Origin: Photobacterium frigidiphilum
GTDB lineage: Bacteria > Pseudomonadota > Gammaproteobacteria > Enterobacterales > Vibrionaceae
Direction of reading: 5' to 3'
NCBI RefSeq assembly: GCF_003025615.1
Contig: NZ_PYMJ01000002.1
Span: 248,001-312,000 of the forward strand
Length of the DNA: 64,000 nt
Below the pieces are notes generated by a model, which had not been told where the DNA came from, ran no database searches, and saw nothing but the letters and a program-made list of their open reading frames with translations. Shown in pieces: positions 10,463 to 22,003 of this stretch. Both the position numbers and the translations under genes were made by a program. How positions within the stretch are numbered: the first letter of the stretch is position 1; every line of letters begins with the position of its first letter.

Positions 10463-12316
10463 TCACTTCTCGATATTACTGCAATTTAGGCAGAAGGCAT
10501 ATTGCCCTTTTGGATCGTTAAAGTTACTGAGTGTTGTGTAGTCTGTTACAACTTGCTGTGTGACAGGTTGCAATGTACTTGGAAGCTGACCAAGCACCAT
10601 AGTGGCAACTTTCGTGCTAACATCACTTGAAAACTGCTGTAAGAATTGTTCTGCAGTACTGAGTGGCTCTTCCATCCAGTTCAGCTCGTAACTCTCTAGT
10701 TTTGCTAATTCAACCGCAGCGGCAATGGCATCATCAAAATCACCAAGCTGATCGACAAGTCCGAGCTCCATCGCATCTTGCCCCGTCCATACACGCCCTT
10801 GTGCAATTTTATCTGCTTGCTCTAGTGACATGTTACGGTACTGACTTACTAAGCCGATGAAGCGCTTATAACCGTGCTCAACACCGAGTTGGAAAACCTG
10901 CCCTACACCTGCTGGTAGTTCACGTGTTACACCAACACCTGAAAATGGTGTAGTGCCTACGCCATCACTGTATACGCCCATTTTTTCCAGCCCTTTTTCA
11001 AAGGTGGTAAGAATAGCGAAAATACCAATGGAGCCAGTAATGGTTGTTGGTTGCGCGATAATACGGTCAGCACTTGATGATATCCAGTAACCACCCGAAG
11101 CGGCAACACTCGACATCGATACGACCACAGGCTTACCTGCTTGTTTTAATGCATCCACTTCATTACGAATGACTTCAGAGGCAAAGGCACTGCCACCAGG
11201 ACTATCAACACGTAAGATAACGGCTTTAATATCATCATCTAGACGCGCGTCTCGTAATAGCGCCGCAGTTGAATCTCCGCCGACGGTACCTTGGCGTTGT
11301 GTTCCATCAATAATGGCACCATTGGCTACTACAACGGCAATTTGATTATCGCTTGGCAAATCGGTGTTGATAATTGTTGGTTGGTATTCGTAATAACTGA
11401 TTTGATTAAAGCTGTGTTCGCCATCACTGCCGAATTCTTCAATCATTTTATTACGTAACTGAGGACGAGAAATGAGTTCATCCACTAAACCCATTTTTAG
11501 TGATAGTTTGGCAAAATCACCATCAACAGCTTTAAGCTCTTGAACAAAGTCATCAATATTAGGCGTTAATGTTGCAGCATCAATATGGCGGTTGTTCGCG
11601 ACATCAGTTGTAAAAGCACCCCACAATTGATTTAACCATACGGTATTTGCTTCTCGTGCTGGAGCAGACATATCATCGCGGGTATAAGGTTCAACAAAAG
11701 ATTTGTATGTACCGACACGGAAGACATGTGTATTAACGTTTAGCTTTTCTAGCAAGCTTTTGTAATACAGCGAGTAAGAACCGTAACCGGTTAGCATTAC
11801 ACCACCGTCTGGCGACATAAATACTTTATCAGCATAGCTGGCAAGGTAGTACTGGCTTTGGCCGAAATTATCACCGTAAGCGTAAACGGGTTTACCTGCT
11901 GCTTTAAACTCGGTAATCGCCTTAGCGATATAACGTAGTTTCGTTAAGCTGGTTTCAGACATGCCTTTTAGGTTGAGTACTAAACCTTCAATTTTATTAT
12001 CTGTCGATGCTTTACGAATGGTCTCGGTAATATCGAACAGCACATTGTCTTGCGCAGGGGGTTGTCCTAGGACATTCGATGCAATGCTATCAATAGGATT
12101 AATGTAGCGACGCTGCTCTACGATAGGGCCTGATAAGTCTAAAACTAATGCGGCTTTATCGGGTTGTTCAGGTGTATCTTCACCATAATTAAACGCAACA
12201 AAAATTGCGCCAATTATGATCAAGAAAAATAGATTGAGAATAAGTTGCCGGGTGAAACTGATCAATTTCCAGATAGCACGGAATATTCTTCCAATTCCTT
12301 TAAATATTGCTTTCAT
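10463..12316 (-). CDS. sppA: Signal peptide peptidase SppA, 67K type
   Basis: The product has 617 residues, the long duplicated form. One transmembrane segment near residues 27-43 anchors it to the inner membrane with the bulk in the periplasm. The catalytic Ser is in VAASGGYWIS (Ser407) and the general-base Lys in VGTYKSFVEPYTRDDMS (Lys205), matching the Ser409/Lys209 dyad known from E. coli. DSPGGSAFASE is the conserved ClpP-like loop. It degrades cleaved signal peptides. The ATG at 12316 is divergent from fadH. Confidence 0.95.
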   Translation of the reverse strand: MKAIFKGIGRIFRAIWKLISFTRQLILNLFFLIIIGAIFVAFNYGEDTPEQPDKAALVLDLSGPIVEQRRYINPIDSIASNVLGQPPAQDNVLFDITETIRKASTDNKIEGLVLNLKGMSETSLTKLRYIAKAITEFKAAGKPVYAYGDNFGQSQYYLASYADKVFMSPDGGVMLTGYGSYSLYYKSLLEKLNVNTHVFRVGTYKSFVEPYTRDDMSAPAREANTVWLNQLWGAFTTDVANNRHIDAATLTPNIDDFVQELKAVDGDFAKLSLKMGLVDELISRPQLRNKMIEEFGSDGEHSFNQISYYEYQPTIINTDLPSDNQIAVVVANGAIIDGTQRQGTVGGDSTAALLRDARLDDDIKAVILRVDSPGGSAFASEVIRNEVDALKQAGKPVVVSMSSVAASGGYWISSSADRIIAQPTTITGSIGIFAILTTFEKGLEKMGVYSDGVGTTPFSGVGVTRELPAGVGQVFQLGVEHGYKRFIGLVSQYRNMSLEQADKIAQGRVWTGQDAMELGLVDQLGDFDDAIAAAVELAKLESYELNWMEEPLSTAEQFLQQFSSDVSTKVATMVLGQLPSTLQPVTQQVVTDYTTLSNFNDPKGQYAFCLNCSNIEK

Positions 12317-12401
12317 GAACGTTCCTGATGATGATTCTTGTTCTTTATCGTAACTTAGTAAACAAGGAATTACATTTTTAAATCACGCAATGTTACTTTG
12401 A

Positions 12402-14492
<2,091 letters not shown>

Positions 14493-14542
14493 CCATGGCA
14501 ATGTCGAAGGTAATCAGGCTTAGATTCAAATAGTAAGTGCAT

Positions 14543-14565
14543 AAAGGGAATAATTATTCCCTTTT
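14543..14565 (+). terminator. fadH terminator
   Basis: A 22-base palindrome AAAGGGAATAA / TTATTCCCTTT, followed by a T-rich stretch, about 50 bases after the fadH stop. Confidence 0.85.
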
Positions 14566-14636
14566 ATTTACAGGGTTTTACGCGAATAGTTTTATGATAT
14601 TGTAAGAACAATTATTATTTGCAGTTCGAGGTTGCT

Positions 14637-15185
14637 ATGGATGCATTAACGCTACTATTAAATCGTCGCTCATTACCTAAGCTAATGGAGCCTGCACCGC
14701 AAGGCGAAGTGTTAGATAATATCTTTCGTGCGGGTCTTCGGGCTCCAGATCATGGTGGTTTAACACCTTGGCGTTTTATTGTTTCACAAGGTGAAGGCTT
14801 GCAAAAATTTGCGGCTATTCTTGTAAATGCAGCCAAGTTTGATGGCGCAGATGAATCAGTGATTGAAAAAGCGAGCAAAGCTCCGTTTCGTGCACCAATG
14901 ATTATTACAGTGGTCGCAAAAGTGGCAGAACACGACAAGGTCCCTGTTATTGAACAACATTTGTCGGCAGGGTGTGCCACTCAAGCCATGCAAATGGCTG
15001 CGGTTGCACAGGGCTTTTCTGGCTTTTGGCGTACTGGCAAATGGGCTTATCATTCTGTTGTGCGTGAATCACTCGGTTTAACCGGAGATGATTTGATTGT
15101 CGGTTTCCTGTATATGGGCACCCCGGGTTGCCGTGAAGCGAAAGTGAATGAGCGAGATGTCAGTCAGTTTGTTGAGTATTTATAA
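14637..15185 (+). CDS. ydjA: NAD(P)H nitroreductase YdjA
   Basis: The product has 182 residues and follows E. coli YdjA closely: MDALTLLLNRRS, RAPDHGGLTPWRF, the SAGCATQAMQMAAVAQGFSGFWRTG core and GFLYMGTP. It is the small FMN nitroreductase type, a homodimer in the family. The physiological substrate is unknown. The ATG at 14637 has GAGG six bases upstream; a TTG six codons earlier is less likely. It lies next to selD, as in E. coli. Confidence 0.93.
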   Translation: MDALTLLLNRRSLPKLMEPAPQGEVLDNIFRAGLRAPDHGGLTPWRFIVSQGEGLQKFAAILVNAAKFDGADESVIEKASKAPFRAPMIITVVAKVAEHDKVPVIEQHLSAGCATQAMQMAAVAQGFSGFWRTGKWAYHSVVRESLGLTGDDLIVGFLYMGTPGCREAKVNERDVSQFVEYL

Positions 15186-15251
15186 AAGAGATAACGCAAC
15201 AAATAACGTTCAGCAATCAATAAGCTAGAATAAATCTTCTTGAATAAATAT

Positions 15252-15280
15252 AACGCTTTGTTGAGTGATCAACAGGGCGT
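15252..15280 (+). terminator. ydjA terminator
   Basis: An imperfect stem (ACGC..TGTTGA / TCAACA..GCGT) with a GTGA loop, followed by TTGTTGTTT. Confidence 0.65.
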
Positions 15281-15423
15281 TTGTTGTTTATAGGAGTGCA
15301 TTAACGCTGATTGATCGCCGTGATAAAAATGTCTCTCTTTTGATTGTAATCAAGCCCTATAGATGACACCTGCACCTTGCAGGAGTAGTATTCACGGTTC
15401 TCAAAATTATTTCGGAGCGTATC

Positions 15424-16464
15424 ATGGAAAATGTTCGCCTTACTCAATACAGCCACGGTGCAGGATGTGGTTGTAAAATCTCTCCTCAAGTTCTTGATAC
15501 TATTCTCCGAACTCAGTTAGCACCCTTCTCTGATCCTAATCTTCTTGTCGGTAATGAAAGTAAAGATGATGCGGCTGTTTATGATTTAGGTAATGGCACT
15601 GCTGCAATCAGTACCACAGATTTCTTTATGCCGATTGTCGATGACCCATTTGATTTCGGTCGTATTGCGGCGACAAATGCAATCAGTGATATTTATGCGA
15701 TGGGCGGTAAGCCAATTATGGCGATTGCAATTCTAGGTTGGCCTGTCAATGTACTGGCACCAGAAATCGCTCAACAAGTGATTGAAGGTGGTCGTTCAGT
15801 GTGCCGTGAAGCGGGTATCTCTCTTGCTGGTGGTCACTCGATTGATGCGCCTGAGCCTATTTTTGGTCTTGCAGTAACTGGTATTGTCGATACCGATCGG
15901 GTAAAGCGTAATAACCGTGCGGAAAATGGCTGTAAGTTGTACTTAACTAAGCCGTTGGGTATTGGGGTATTAACAACAGCAGAGAAGCAATCTAAGTTAG
16001 CGGATGAGCACAAAGGCTTAGCACGTGACTGGATGTGTAAACTGAATATTCCAGGCCAAGACTTTGCCGATGTTGAAGGCGTTAAAGCCATGACAGACGT
16101 GACAGGGTTTGGCTTGATGGGGCACCTAAGCGAGATTTGTGAAGGTAGCCAACTAAAAGCACGTGTTGATTTTGATAGTGTACCGTACCTACCAGGTGTG
16201 TTTGATTATATCGCACAAGGTTGTGTACCGGGTGGCACCACGCGTAACTTTGATAGTTACGGTCAAAAATTAGGTGTAATGACAGAACAACAAAAAGCGT
16301 TGTTATGCGATCCACAAACATCGGGTGGTCTACTTATTGCCGTAACCCCTGATGCGGAAACGGAGCAGCAGCTGCAAGCGATTGCTGCTCGTCATAATAT
16401 TGACCTGCAAGCTATTGGTGAAATGATGCCGTTAGACGGCGATACATTGATTGAGATTTGCTAA
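15424..16464 (+). CDS. selD: Selenide, water dikinase (selenophosphate synthase)
   Basis: The product has 346 residues. The N-terminal motif [12 protein letters not shown] carries the catalytic Cys17 (Cys form, not selenocysteine) with the following Lys20. The nucleotide-binding stretch has [14 protein letters not shown] and the AIRS domain [10 protein letters not shown]. It makes selenophosphate from selenide and ATP for selenocysteine and selenouridine synthesis. A GGAG ribosome site precedes the ATG. It overlaps selU by one base (TAATG), showing translational coupling. No selenoprotein gene is present in this window. Confidence 0.97.
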   Translation: MENVRLTQYSHGAGCGCKISPQVLDTILRTQLAPFSDPNLLVGNESKDDAAVYDLGNGTAAISTTDFFMPIVDDPFDFGRIAATNAISDIYAMGGKPIMAIAILGWPVNVLAPEIAQQVIEGGRSVCREAGISLAGGHSIDAPEPIFGLAVTGIVDTDRVKRNNRAENGCKLYLTKPLGIGVLTTAEKQSKLADEHKGLARDWMCKLNIPGQDFADVEGVKAMTDVTGFGLMGHLSEICEGSQLKARVDFDSVPYLPGVFDYIAQGCVPGGTTRNFDSYGQKLGVMTEQQKALLCDPQTSGGLLIAVTPDAETEQQLQAIAARHNIDLQAIGEMMPLDGDTLIEIC

Positions 16465-17552
16465 TGCCACGCCAAAATTGTGAAGATTTTCGTCAGTTGT
16501 TTGTTAATGATACCCCGTTGATGGATATGCGTGCACCGGTCGAGTTTGTCCAAGGTGCATTTCCAACATCAACTAATCATCCTTTAATGGAAGATGAAGA
16601 ACGTAAAGCTGTTGGAACATGCTACAAAGCGCATGGTCAAGATGCAGCCATTGCATTGGGTCATCAGCTAATCAATGGCGATATAAAAGCAGCACGACTT
16701 GCACAGTGGAAGGCATTCGCAGAAGCAAATCCAAATGGCTATTTGTATTGTTTTCGTGGTGGGTTACGTTCACGTATTACTCAGCAATGGCTAAAAGAAG
16801 CGGGTATTGATTACCCGATGGTTGTCGGTGGATATAAAGCCTTACGCCGTTTTTTAATTGATACTATCGATACGGTTGCGCAGCAGCCGATGACGATTGT
16901 TGGTGGTAATACTGGTAGCGGTAAAACCATCATGGTGAATGAACTTGCCAATGGTATTGATTTAGAAGGCGCGGCAAACCATCGCGGCTCTTCATTTGGT
17001 CGTTATGTAACGGCGCAACGAACACAAATTGATTTTGAAAATGTATTAGCTGTGGAAATGCTTAAAAAGCAAGCCCAAGGTTGTACGCACTTTGTGTTTG
17101 AAGATGAAGGTCGTGCTATCGGTTCTACAAGTGTGCCGCTATCAATTAATGCAGCGATGGGCAATGCAGACGTAGCGATTGTTGATGATCCGCTAGATGT
17201 GCGTATTGATCGATTAATTGATGATTATGTTGTGCGTATGCAGCGTGACTATATTGCACTAAACGGTGAGCAGCAAGGCTGGGAATTATTCACTGAATAC
17301 CTTGAGCGTGGCATGTTTGGTATTCGTAAGCGTCTTGGTATGAAGCGCTATGAAGAATTATTGGTAGCGCAACAACAGGCAATTGCAAACCAGAAAAGTA
17401 ATGGTTCATTGACTGAGCATGATAATTGGTTACGCCCACTCTTAATTGAATATTACGATCCAATGTATACCTATCAGTTAAGCAAAAAAGCGGATCGCAT
17501 TGTGTTCCGTGGTAATTATCAAGAAGTCAAAAGTTGGCTAGCTGATAAATAA
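16464..17552 (+). CDS. selU: tRNA 2-selenouridine synthase
   Basis: The product has 362 residues from the ATG that overlaps the selD stop (the frame could also open at a TTG two codons earlier). An N-terminal rhodanese domain has the active Cys96 in YLYCFRGGLRS. A P-loop follows, GGNTGSGKT near residues 147-155. It replaces sulfur by selenium in 2-thiouridine at tRNA wobble positions through a geranylated intermediate, using selenophosphate from SelD. The last seven codons including the stop are duplicated downstream (see the repeat at 17531-17572). Confidence 0.96.
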   Translation: MPRQNCEDFRQLFVNDTPLMDMRAPVEFVQGAFPTSTNHPLMEDEERKAVGTCYKAHGQDAAIALGHQLINGDIKAARLAQWKAFAEANPNGYLYCFRGGLRSRITQQWLKEAGIDYPMVVGGYKALRRFLIDTIDTVAQQPMTIVGGNTGSGKTIMVNELANGIDLEGAANHRGSSFGRYVTAQRTQIDFENVLAVEMLKKQAQGCTHFVFEDEGRAIGSTSVPLSINAAMGNADVAIVDDPLDVRIDRLIDDYVVRMQRDYIALNGEQQGWELFTEYLERGMFGIRKRLGMKRYEELLVAQQQAIANQKSNGSLTEHDNWLRPLLIEYYDPMYTYQLSKKADRIVFRGNYQEVKSWLADK

Positions 17553-17572
17553 AGTTGGTTAGTTGATAAATA
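17531..17572 (+). repeat. Tandem duplication of the selU 3' end
   Basis: Two 21-base units in tandem (17531-17551 and 17552-17572) differ at only two C/T positions. The repeat covers the terminal codons SWLADK-stop, and the copy still reads SWLVDK-stop in the same frame. Confidence 0.9.
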
Positions 17573-17600
17573 AAGACAGCAAGCCAAACTGATTAAATCG

Positions 17601-17653
17601 AAAACACCCCGTATTTTCTATGCTTATGATTAGGTGCGAATACGGGGTGTTTT
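17601..17653 (+). terminator. selDU terminator
   Basis: A perfect 15-base stem (AAAACACCCCGTATT / AATACGGGGTGTTTT) with a 23-base loop, followed by CTTTT. Confidence 0.85.
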
Positions 17654-17760
17654 CTTTTAACTGTTTTTATTTAACTGTTGTTATATCCAGTATTATGTTG
17701 CCCGTTCACTCGCTTTTCGGTACAGTTTATTCATCTTTTTTGTCATTGTGTATTATTTGA

Positions 17761-19710
17761 ATGACTCGTCTATATATTGCAGAAAAACCCAGCTTAGGTC
17801 GTGCGATTGCCGCGGTATTACCTCGCCCTCATAAAAATAATAATGGTTATATTGAAACCGGAAATGGGGACATAGTAACTTGGTGTATCGGGCATTTGCT
17901 GGAACAGGTTGAACCTGATGCCTATGACGAAAAATACAAAAAATGGAACATGACAGATCTGCCTATTATTCCAGAACAATGGCAGCTTTCTCCACGTAAA
18001 TCGGCTAAACAGCAATTGGCTGTGGTGCGTAAACTCGCTAAACAAGCCACTGACATTGTGCATGCTGGCGACCCTGATAGAGAAGGGCAATTATTAGTTG
18101 ATGAAGTGATCGATTATGTTAAAGTTTCCGCGAAAAAGAAAACGGAAATTCAACGTTTATTGATTTCAGATTTAAACCCAGCAGCGGTAAAACGTGCCTT
18201 ATCAACCATGCGTAGCAACCGTGAATTCATCCCTTTATCAGTTTCTGCTTTAGCACGCTCACGCGCTGATTGGCTATACGGTATGAATATGACACGGGCG
18301 TACACATTACTCGGTCAGAAAGGCGGGTATCGGGGCGTATTGTCTGTAGGGCGAGTACAAACACCTATTTTAGGCTTGGTGACTCGACGTGATGACGACA
18401 TTGCGAATTTTAAGCCGAAACCCTTTTACGAAGTATTTGCGCTGATCCCTTATCAAGATATGGATATTCGTGCGCGCTGGAAGCCAAGTGAGGCGTGCCA
18501 ATCTTGGCAAGATGAAGAAGGGCGAGTGCTCAGCCGCCAGTTGTGTGAGAACGTGCTCAAGCGTATCAAAGGGCAACCAGCAGAAGTGACTGAGTCTGAA
18601 CGTAAAGAAACGCGTCAGGCGCCGCCTTTACCGTATTCTTTATCAGCGTTACAAATTGATGCTGCCAAACGATTTGGTATGAGCGCTGCTGATGTGCTGG
18701 CGAACTGCCAGTCATTGTATGAAAAGCATAAAGTGATTACTTACCCTCGTTCAGATTCTCGCTATTTACCCAGCGAGCACTTCAAACAAGCTAACGATGT
18801 ATGCCGCGCGGTGGCATCCAATGCAAGCGAGTTGTCGAATGCATGTAATGGCGCAAACACAACGTTGAAATCGAAAGCGTGGAATGACAAAAAAGTGGAT
18901 GCTCACCACGCTATTATACCGACCCCAAAGCAAATCAGCCCGAACGCATTGAGCGGTAGCGAGAGTAAAGTTTATCAATTGATTGCGCGTCAATACGTCA
19001 TGCAATTTTATCCTGCTGCGATTTATGCTGAAGCGAAGTTAGTGTTTACCATTGCACAAGGGCACTTTATTGCCCGTGGTCGTCAGCTAATGAGTGCCGG
19101 ATGGCGAGAATTATTAGGGCGAGATCAGGCTGAAGACAAAACCAAAGTCACTGGAAATAGTGAGCAAGGGTTAACAGATAAAGTCCCTCCTCTTGAAAAA
19201 GGTACGGTTTTAACCTGTCGAGAAGGTGAACTTAAAGACAAAATGACCGAGCCACCAAAAGCGTTTACTGAAGCTACTTTGCTACAAGCTATGACGGGTA
19301 TCGCCCGTTTCGTTTCGGATAGCTCACTGAAAAAGATACTTCGAGATACAGACGGCTTAGGTACAGAAGCGACTCGTGCGGGTATTTTAGAGTTATTATT
19401 TAACCGACAGCTACTGATGCGCCAAGCGAAAAATATTCATGCGACGGATGCGGGGCGAGGGCTCGTTTATGCATTACCCGATGAAGCAACATACCCTGAT
19501 ATGACGGCTCATTGGGAGCACCAGTTGCAAGATATGGCTGATAAAAAATGTGCTTATAAGCCCTTTATGGATGCTTTGCAGCAGCAAGTTAGTCAATTAA
19601 TGGATAAAGTGAAATACAGCGAAGTACCTGAAAGTCTGCGTCAATTGAAATCACCAGAACCTAGAAAACCAATGAAAAAAAAGCGTTATACTAAAAGTAA
19701 GAAAAGCTAA
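17761..19710 (+). CDS. topB: DNA topoisomerase III
   Basis: The product has 649 residues of the type IA family. The TOPRIM acidic motif DPDREG is at 104-109 and the active-site Tyr328 is in VITYPRSDSRYLP. The C-terminus is short and Lys-rich (KPMKKKRYTKSKKS) without zinc fingers, as in E. coli TopB. It relaxes and decatenates DNA through single-strand passage in replication and recombination intermediates. It is convergent with the GGDEF gene, with stop codons overlapping by 4 bases and no terminator hairpin visible between them. Confidence 0.96.
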   Translation: MTRLYIAEKPSLGRAIAAVLPRPHKNNNGYIETGNGDIVTWCIGHLLEQVEPDAYDEKYKKWNMTDLPIIPEQWQLSPRKSAKQQLAVVRKLAKQATDIVHAGDPDREGQLLVDEVIDYVKVSAKKKTEIQRLLISDLNPAAVKRALSTMRSNREFIPLSVSALARSRADWLYGMNMTRAYTLLGQKGGYRGVLSVGRVQTPILGLVTRRDDDIANFKPKPFYEVFALIPYQDMDIRARWKPSEACQSWQDEEGRVLSRQLCENVLKRIKGQPAEVTESERKETRQAPPLPYSLSALQIDAAKRFGMSAADVLANCQSLYEKHKVITYPRSDSRYLPSEHFKQANDVCRAVASNASELSNACNGANTTLKSKAWNDKKVDAHHAIIPTPKQISPNALSGSESKVYQLIARQYVMQFYPAAIYAEAKLVFTIAQGHFIARGRQLMSAGWRELLGRDQAEDKTKVTGNSEQGLTDKVPPLEKGTVLTCREGELKDKMTEPPKAFTEATLLQAMTGIARFVSDSSLKKILRDTDGLGTEATRAGILELLFNRQLLMRQAKNIHATDAGRGLVYALPDEATYPDMTAHWEHQLQDMADKKCAYKPFMDALQQQVSQLMDKVKYSEVPESLRQLKSPEPRKPMKKKRYTKSKKS

Positions 19711-21383
19711 ATGACAAAATAGCAATTACGCCCTTGTGATTTGGCTTTATACAGTGCCATATCGGCTTGTTTGAATAATTCATGATAAGAACGGTGTGCC
19801 GCAGGAATAACAGTACTAACACCAATACTGATTGTGACGATTGTTGAGTTGCCGTCAGTATTAGCACATTTCGTTCTTGTTAGTTGAAGCTGTTGAATTT
19901 CATCTAATGCTTGTTTGGCCGAATATTGTGCTGCATGTGTATCTTGCCCTGGTAGCAAGAGCACAAACTCTTCACCTCCGTAGCGAGCAAATAATGCACC
20001 TGCTCTACGTTCTAGTTTTTCTAATGTGGTAGCAATAGCCTTTAAACACAGATCACCAGCAGCATGCCCGTAATTGTCGTTGTAAGATTTAAAATTATCC
20101 ACATCAATGATTAATAAGGATAAAGGTAGTTGATGCCGTTCAGCTCGACGCCATTCTTCGATGATTCTTTCATCAAATACTCTACGATTAGCAATGTTAG
20201 TAAGCGGATCGAGTTTCGATAAGCTTTCTAGCTTTTGATTCACAAGTTCAAGCTCTGCGGTTCTTTCTGTGACGCGTTGTTCCAATTCTTTATTGAGGTT
20301 TCTAAGGTTCTCTTCAGCTTGCCTACACACGATATTCTGAGAAAGAATAAAACCAAATTGTTTGAGTAAGTGAGGGTGGTAGTCATGCAGTGGGGTGCCT
20401 GTTAGTAGGTTGTCGCAAGCTATCCAACCTACGGGTGTGTCTTCATCCCATAATGCAATGTAACAACTCCAACCAAAGCCAACTTGTTTAAGATTGTGAT
20501 ACAGCGGTGTATTATTTTCGATAGCAAGGTATTCTTTATTTGAACGGGTGTGTGTTAAAAACCATTGATTAGGAATGTCGGATTCAAAATAATTTTCATC
20601 AACCGTTTTACCATGCAGATCCGTACCATAAGTACCGCGCATACGGTTATTTTTGTTGCTAATAAAAATGGCCATGCGATCAATTTGTAATTGTTTTTTT
20701 CCTTCTTCAACAGCAGTGTAAAGCATCTCGTTCATTGAGTGCGTACGCCAAAGCTTAAAAGAAATATCATGCAATGCTTGTAGTTGTTCTAATAAGTTTT
20801 TTTGCTCGTGCTGACTAATTTCTAATTCACGCTCAGCTGAACGCCGTCCCCAATGCTCATCTTGAATTGACTGAGTAAGAAAACCTGTATCAACTTCAGA
20901 GGCTAATAATGAGGTTAGCGTGGAGAATGCCTGACAATCTAGCTGTGGTTCGCTAAGCGGTATATCAACCACTAAGCATCCTATAATGCGAGATCGACGC
21001 TCTAAAGGTAGCCATAAACGTTGTACATCATGTTGGCGTGTAACATGTGGTTGGTTGTGCTTTGTGAATTCTATGATGTGATCCAATGGAAAATGATTAC
21101 TATCAGAAATCTCACAAGGAGGAGATTGATAGTTTATCCCTTGGCGATTCATCTCAAGCAAAACTTTCCACGTTGATTGAGAGTCGACAATGATTTGGCA
21201 ATGCAGTGCATTAAAGCTTTCACAAAAATTACGGCAAGTTAACTCACAAATTGTACGCAAGCTATGGGCCTTTCCCCATTGCTCGATAATTCTCTGATAG
21301 AAAATACTTAGCTGTTGATTACTTGCCACTAGCGCAGTTCCAAATGATATGTATATTATTAATATGAGCTTATTTTTAACCAA
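19707..21383 (-). CDS. GAF-GGDEF diguanylate cyclase
   Basis: The product has up to 558 residues. Two GAF-like regions (about 35-170 and 203-350) and a coiled coil (355-390) precede a GGDEF domain. The active motif RYGGEEF is at 467-473 and DPLTNIANRR opens the domain, so c-di-GMP synthesis from two GTP is expected. The inhibitory I-site (RxxD before GGEEF) reads RAGA (460-463), so product inhibition may be lost. The start is uncertain: 21383 is a TTG with no clear ribosome site that would give a hydrophobic N-terminus; a GTG at 21329 with GGA upstream would remove it. A perfect 12-base palindrome lies just upstream. Confidence 0.9.
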   Translation of the reverse strand: MVKNKLILIIYISFGTALVASNQQLSIFYQRIIEQWGKAHSLRTICELTCRNFCESFNALHCQIIVDSQSTWKVLLEMNRQGINYQSPPCEISDSNHFPLDHIIEFTKHNQPHVTRQHDVQRLWLPLERRSRIIGCLVVDIPLSEPQLDCQAFSTLTSLLASEVDTGFLTQSIQDEHWGRRSAERELEISQHEQKNLLEQLQALHDISFKLWRTHSMNEMLYTAVEEGKKQLQIDRMAIFISNKNNRMRGTYGTDLHGKTVDENYFESDIPNQWFLTHTRSNKEYLAIENNTPLYHNLKQVGFGWSCYIALWDEDTPVGWIACDNLLTGTPLHDYHPHLLKQFGFILSQNIVCRQAEENLRNLNKELEQRVTERTAELELVNQKLESLSKLDPLTNIANRRVFDERIIEEWRRAERHQLPLSLLIIDVDNFKSYNDNYGHAAGDLCLKAIATTLEKLERRAGALFARYGGEEFVLLLPGQDTHAAQYSAKQALDEIQQLQLTRTKCANTDGNSTIVTISIGVSTVIPAAHRSYHELFKQADMALYKAKSQGRNCYFVI

Positions 21384-21395
21384 ATTACGCTAAAA

Positions 21396-21407
21396 GTATG
21401 CGCATAC
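21396..21407. promoter_or_regulatory. 12-base perfect palindrome upstream of the cyclase gene
   Basis: GTATGCGCATAC lies 12 bases from the TTG start of the GGDEF gene. It could be an operator; no matching regulator family is recognised. Confidence 0.3.
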
Positions 21408-21596
21408 CCCACACTATGTTGTGATACTTCGTATAGATTTATAAAATTGCGATGTATGCCTCATCGGCACATCATGACTTTTCTCGATAACGATAAATCA
21501 TCATGAAAATTTATACTGAGTGTTAAGAATGAGACAAAGATAGATGCCTTGATTGACTAGTTTTAAAGACTAAAGCAATGAATTGCGAGGGCACTG

Positions 21597-21872
21597 ATGT
21601 TCTTAATTGTGCGTATAAGTATTGCTGCTGGTATGTTGATTATTTTGAGCGGATGCTCTGCTACACGGCATGATCAGTTATCGAATTTAGGCTTCACTCG
21701 ACACTATCTCGATGGCTATCAAGATGGGTGTAATAGCCGTAAAGAAGATCTGAATACCTACTTAGAGGGTTTTCGTCGAGATCCCGAGCGAATGAAGGTT
21801 GAAGATAAATATGCGAGTGGTTGGAATGATGGTTACGAACAGTGTTATGCCGATAATGCTGAATACCATTAA
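21597..21872 (+). CDS. Small lipoprotein with paired GxxDG motifs
   Basis: The product has 91 residues. The signal MFLIVRISIAAGMLIILSGCSATRH has the lipobox LSGC (Cys20). The mature part has two related segments, YLDGYQDGCNS and YASGWNDGYEQC, each with a YxxGxxDG core and a Cys. This suggests a duplicated Gly-zipper-like or ligand-binding element and perhaps a disulfide. The ATG has a GAGGG ribosome site. I do not recognise the family; function is unknown. It is divergent from the cyclase gene, with about 210 bases between, so co-regulation is possible but not shown. Confidence 0.75.
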   Translation: MFLIVRISIAAGMLIILSGCSATRHDQLSNLGFTRHYLDGYQDGCNSRKEDLNTYLEGFRRDPERMKVEDKYASGWNDGYEQCYADNAEYH

Positions 21873-21955
21873 CGTAGTCAACTTTAGGTTCAGTTCCAAT
21901 GTGTCAACTTATCTCAGGACGGGACACTATTTTAGGACGAGACAGTTGATATAAA

Positions 21956-21979
21956 AAAGGCAACGAAATCGCTGCCTTT
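21956..21979 (-). terminator. yejM terminator
   Basis: The stem AAAGGCA / TGCCTTT with a 10-base loop is flanked on the minus strand by a T-run, about 25 bases after the yejM stop. Confidence 0.8.
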
Positions 21980-22003
21980 AATTATTGCGGGTTTGGTTGA
22001 AGG

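Noticed and set aside
15301..15423. Regulatory RNA or selenocysteine element upstream of selD
   Set aside because: No stable conserved hairpin beyond the ydjA terminator; SelD here uses Cys, so no UGA readthrough is needed.
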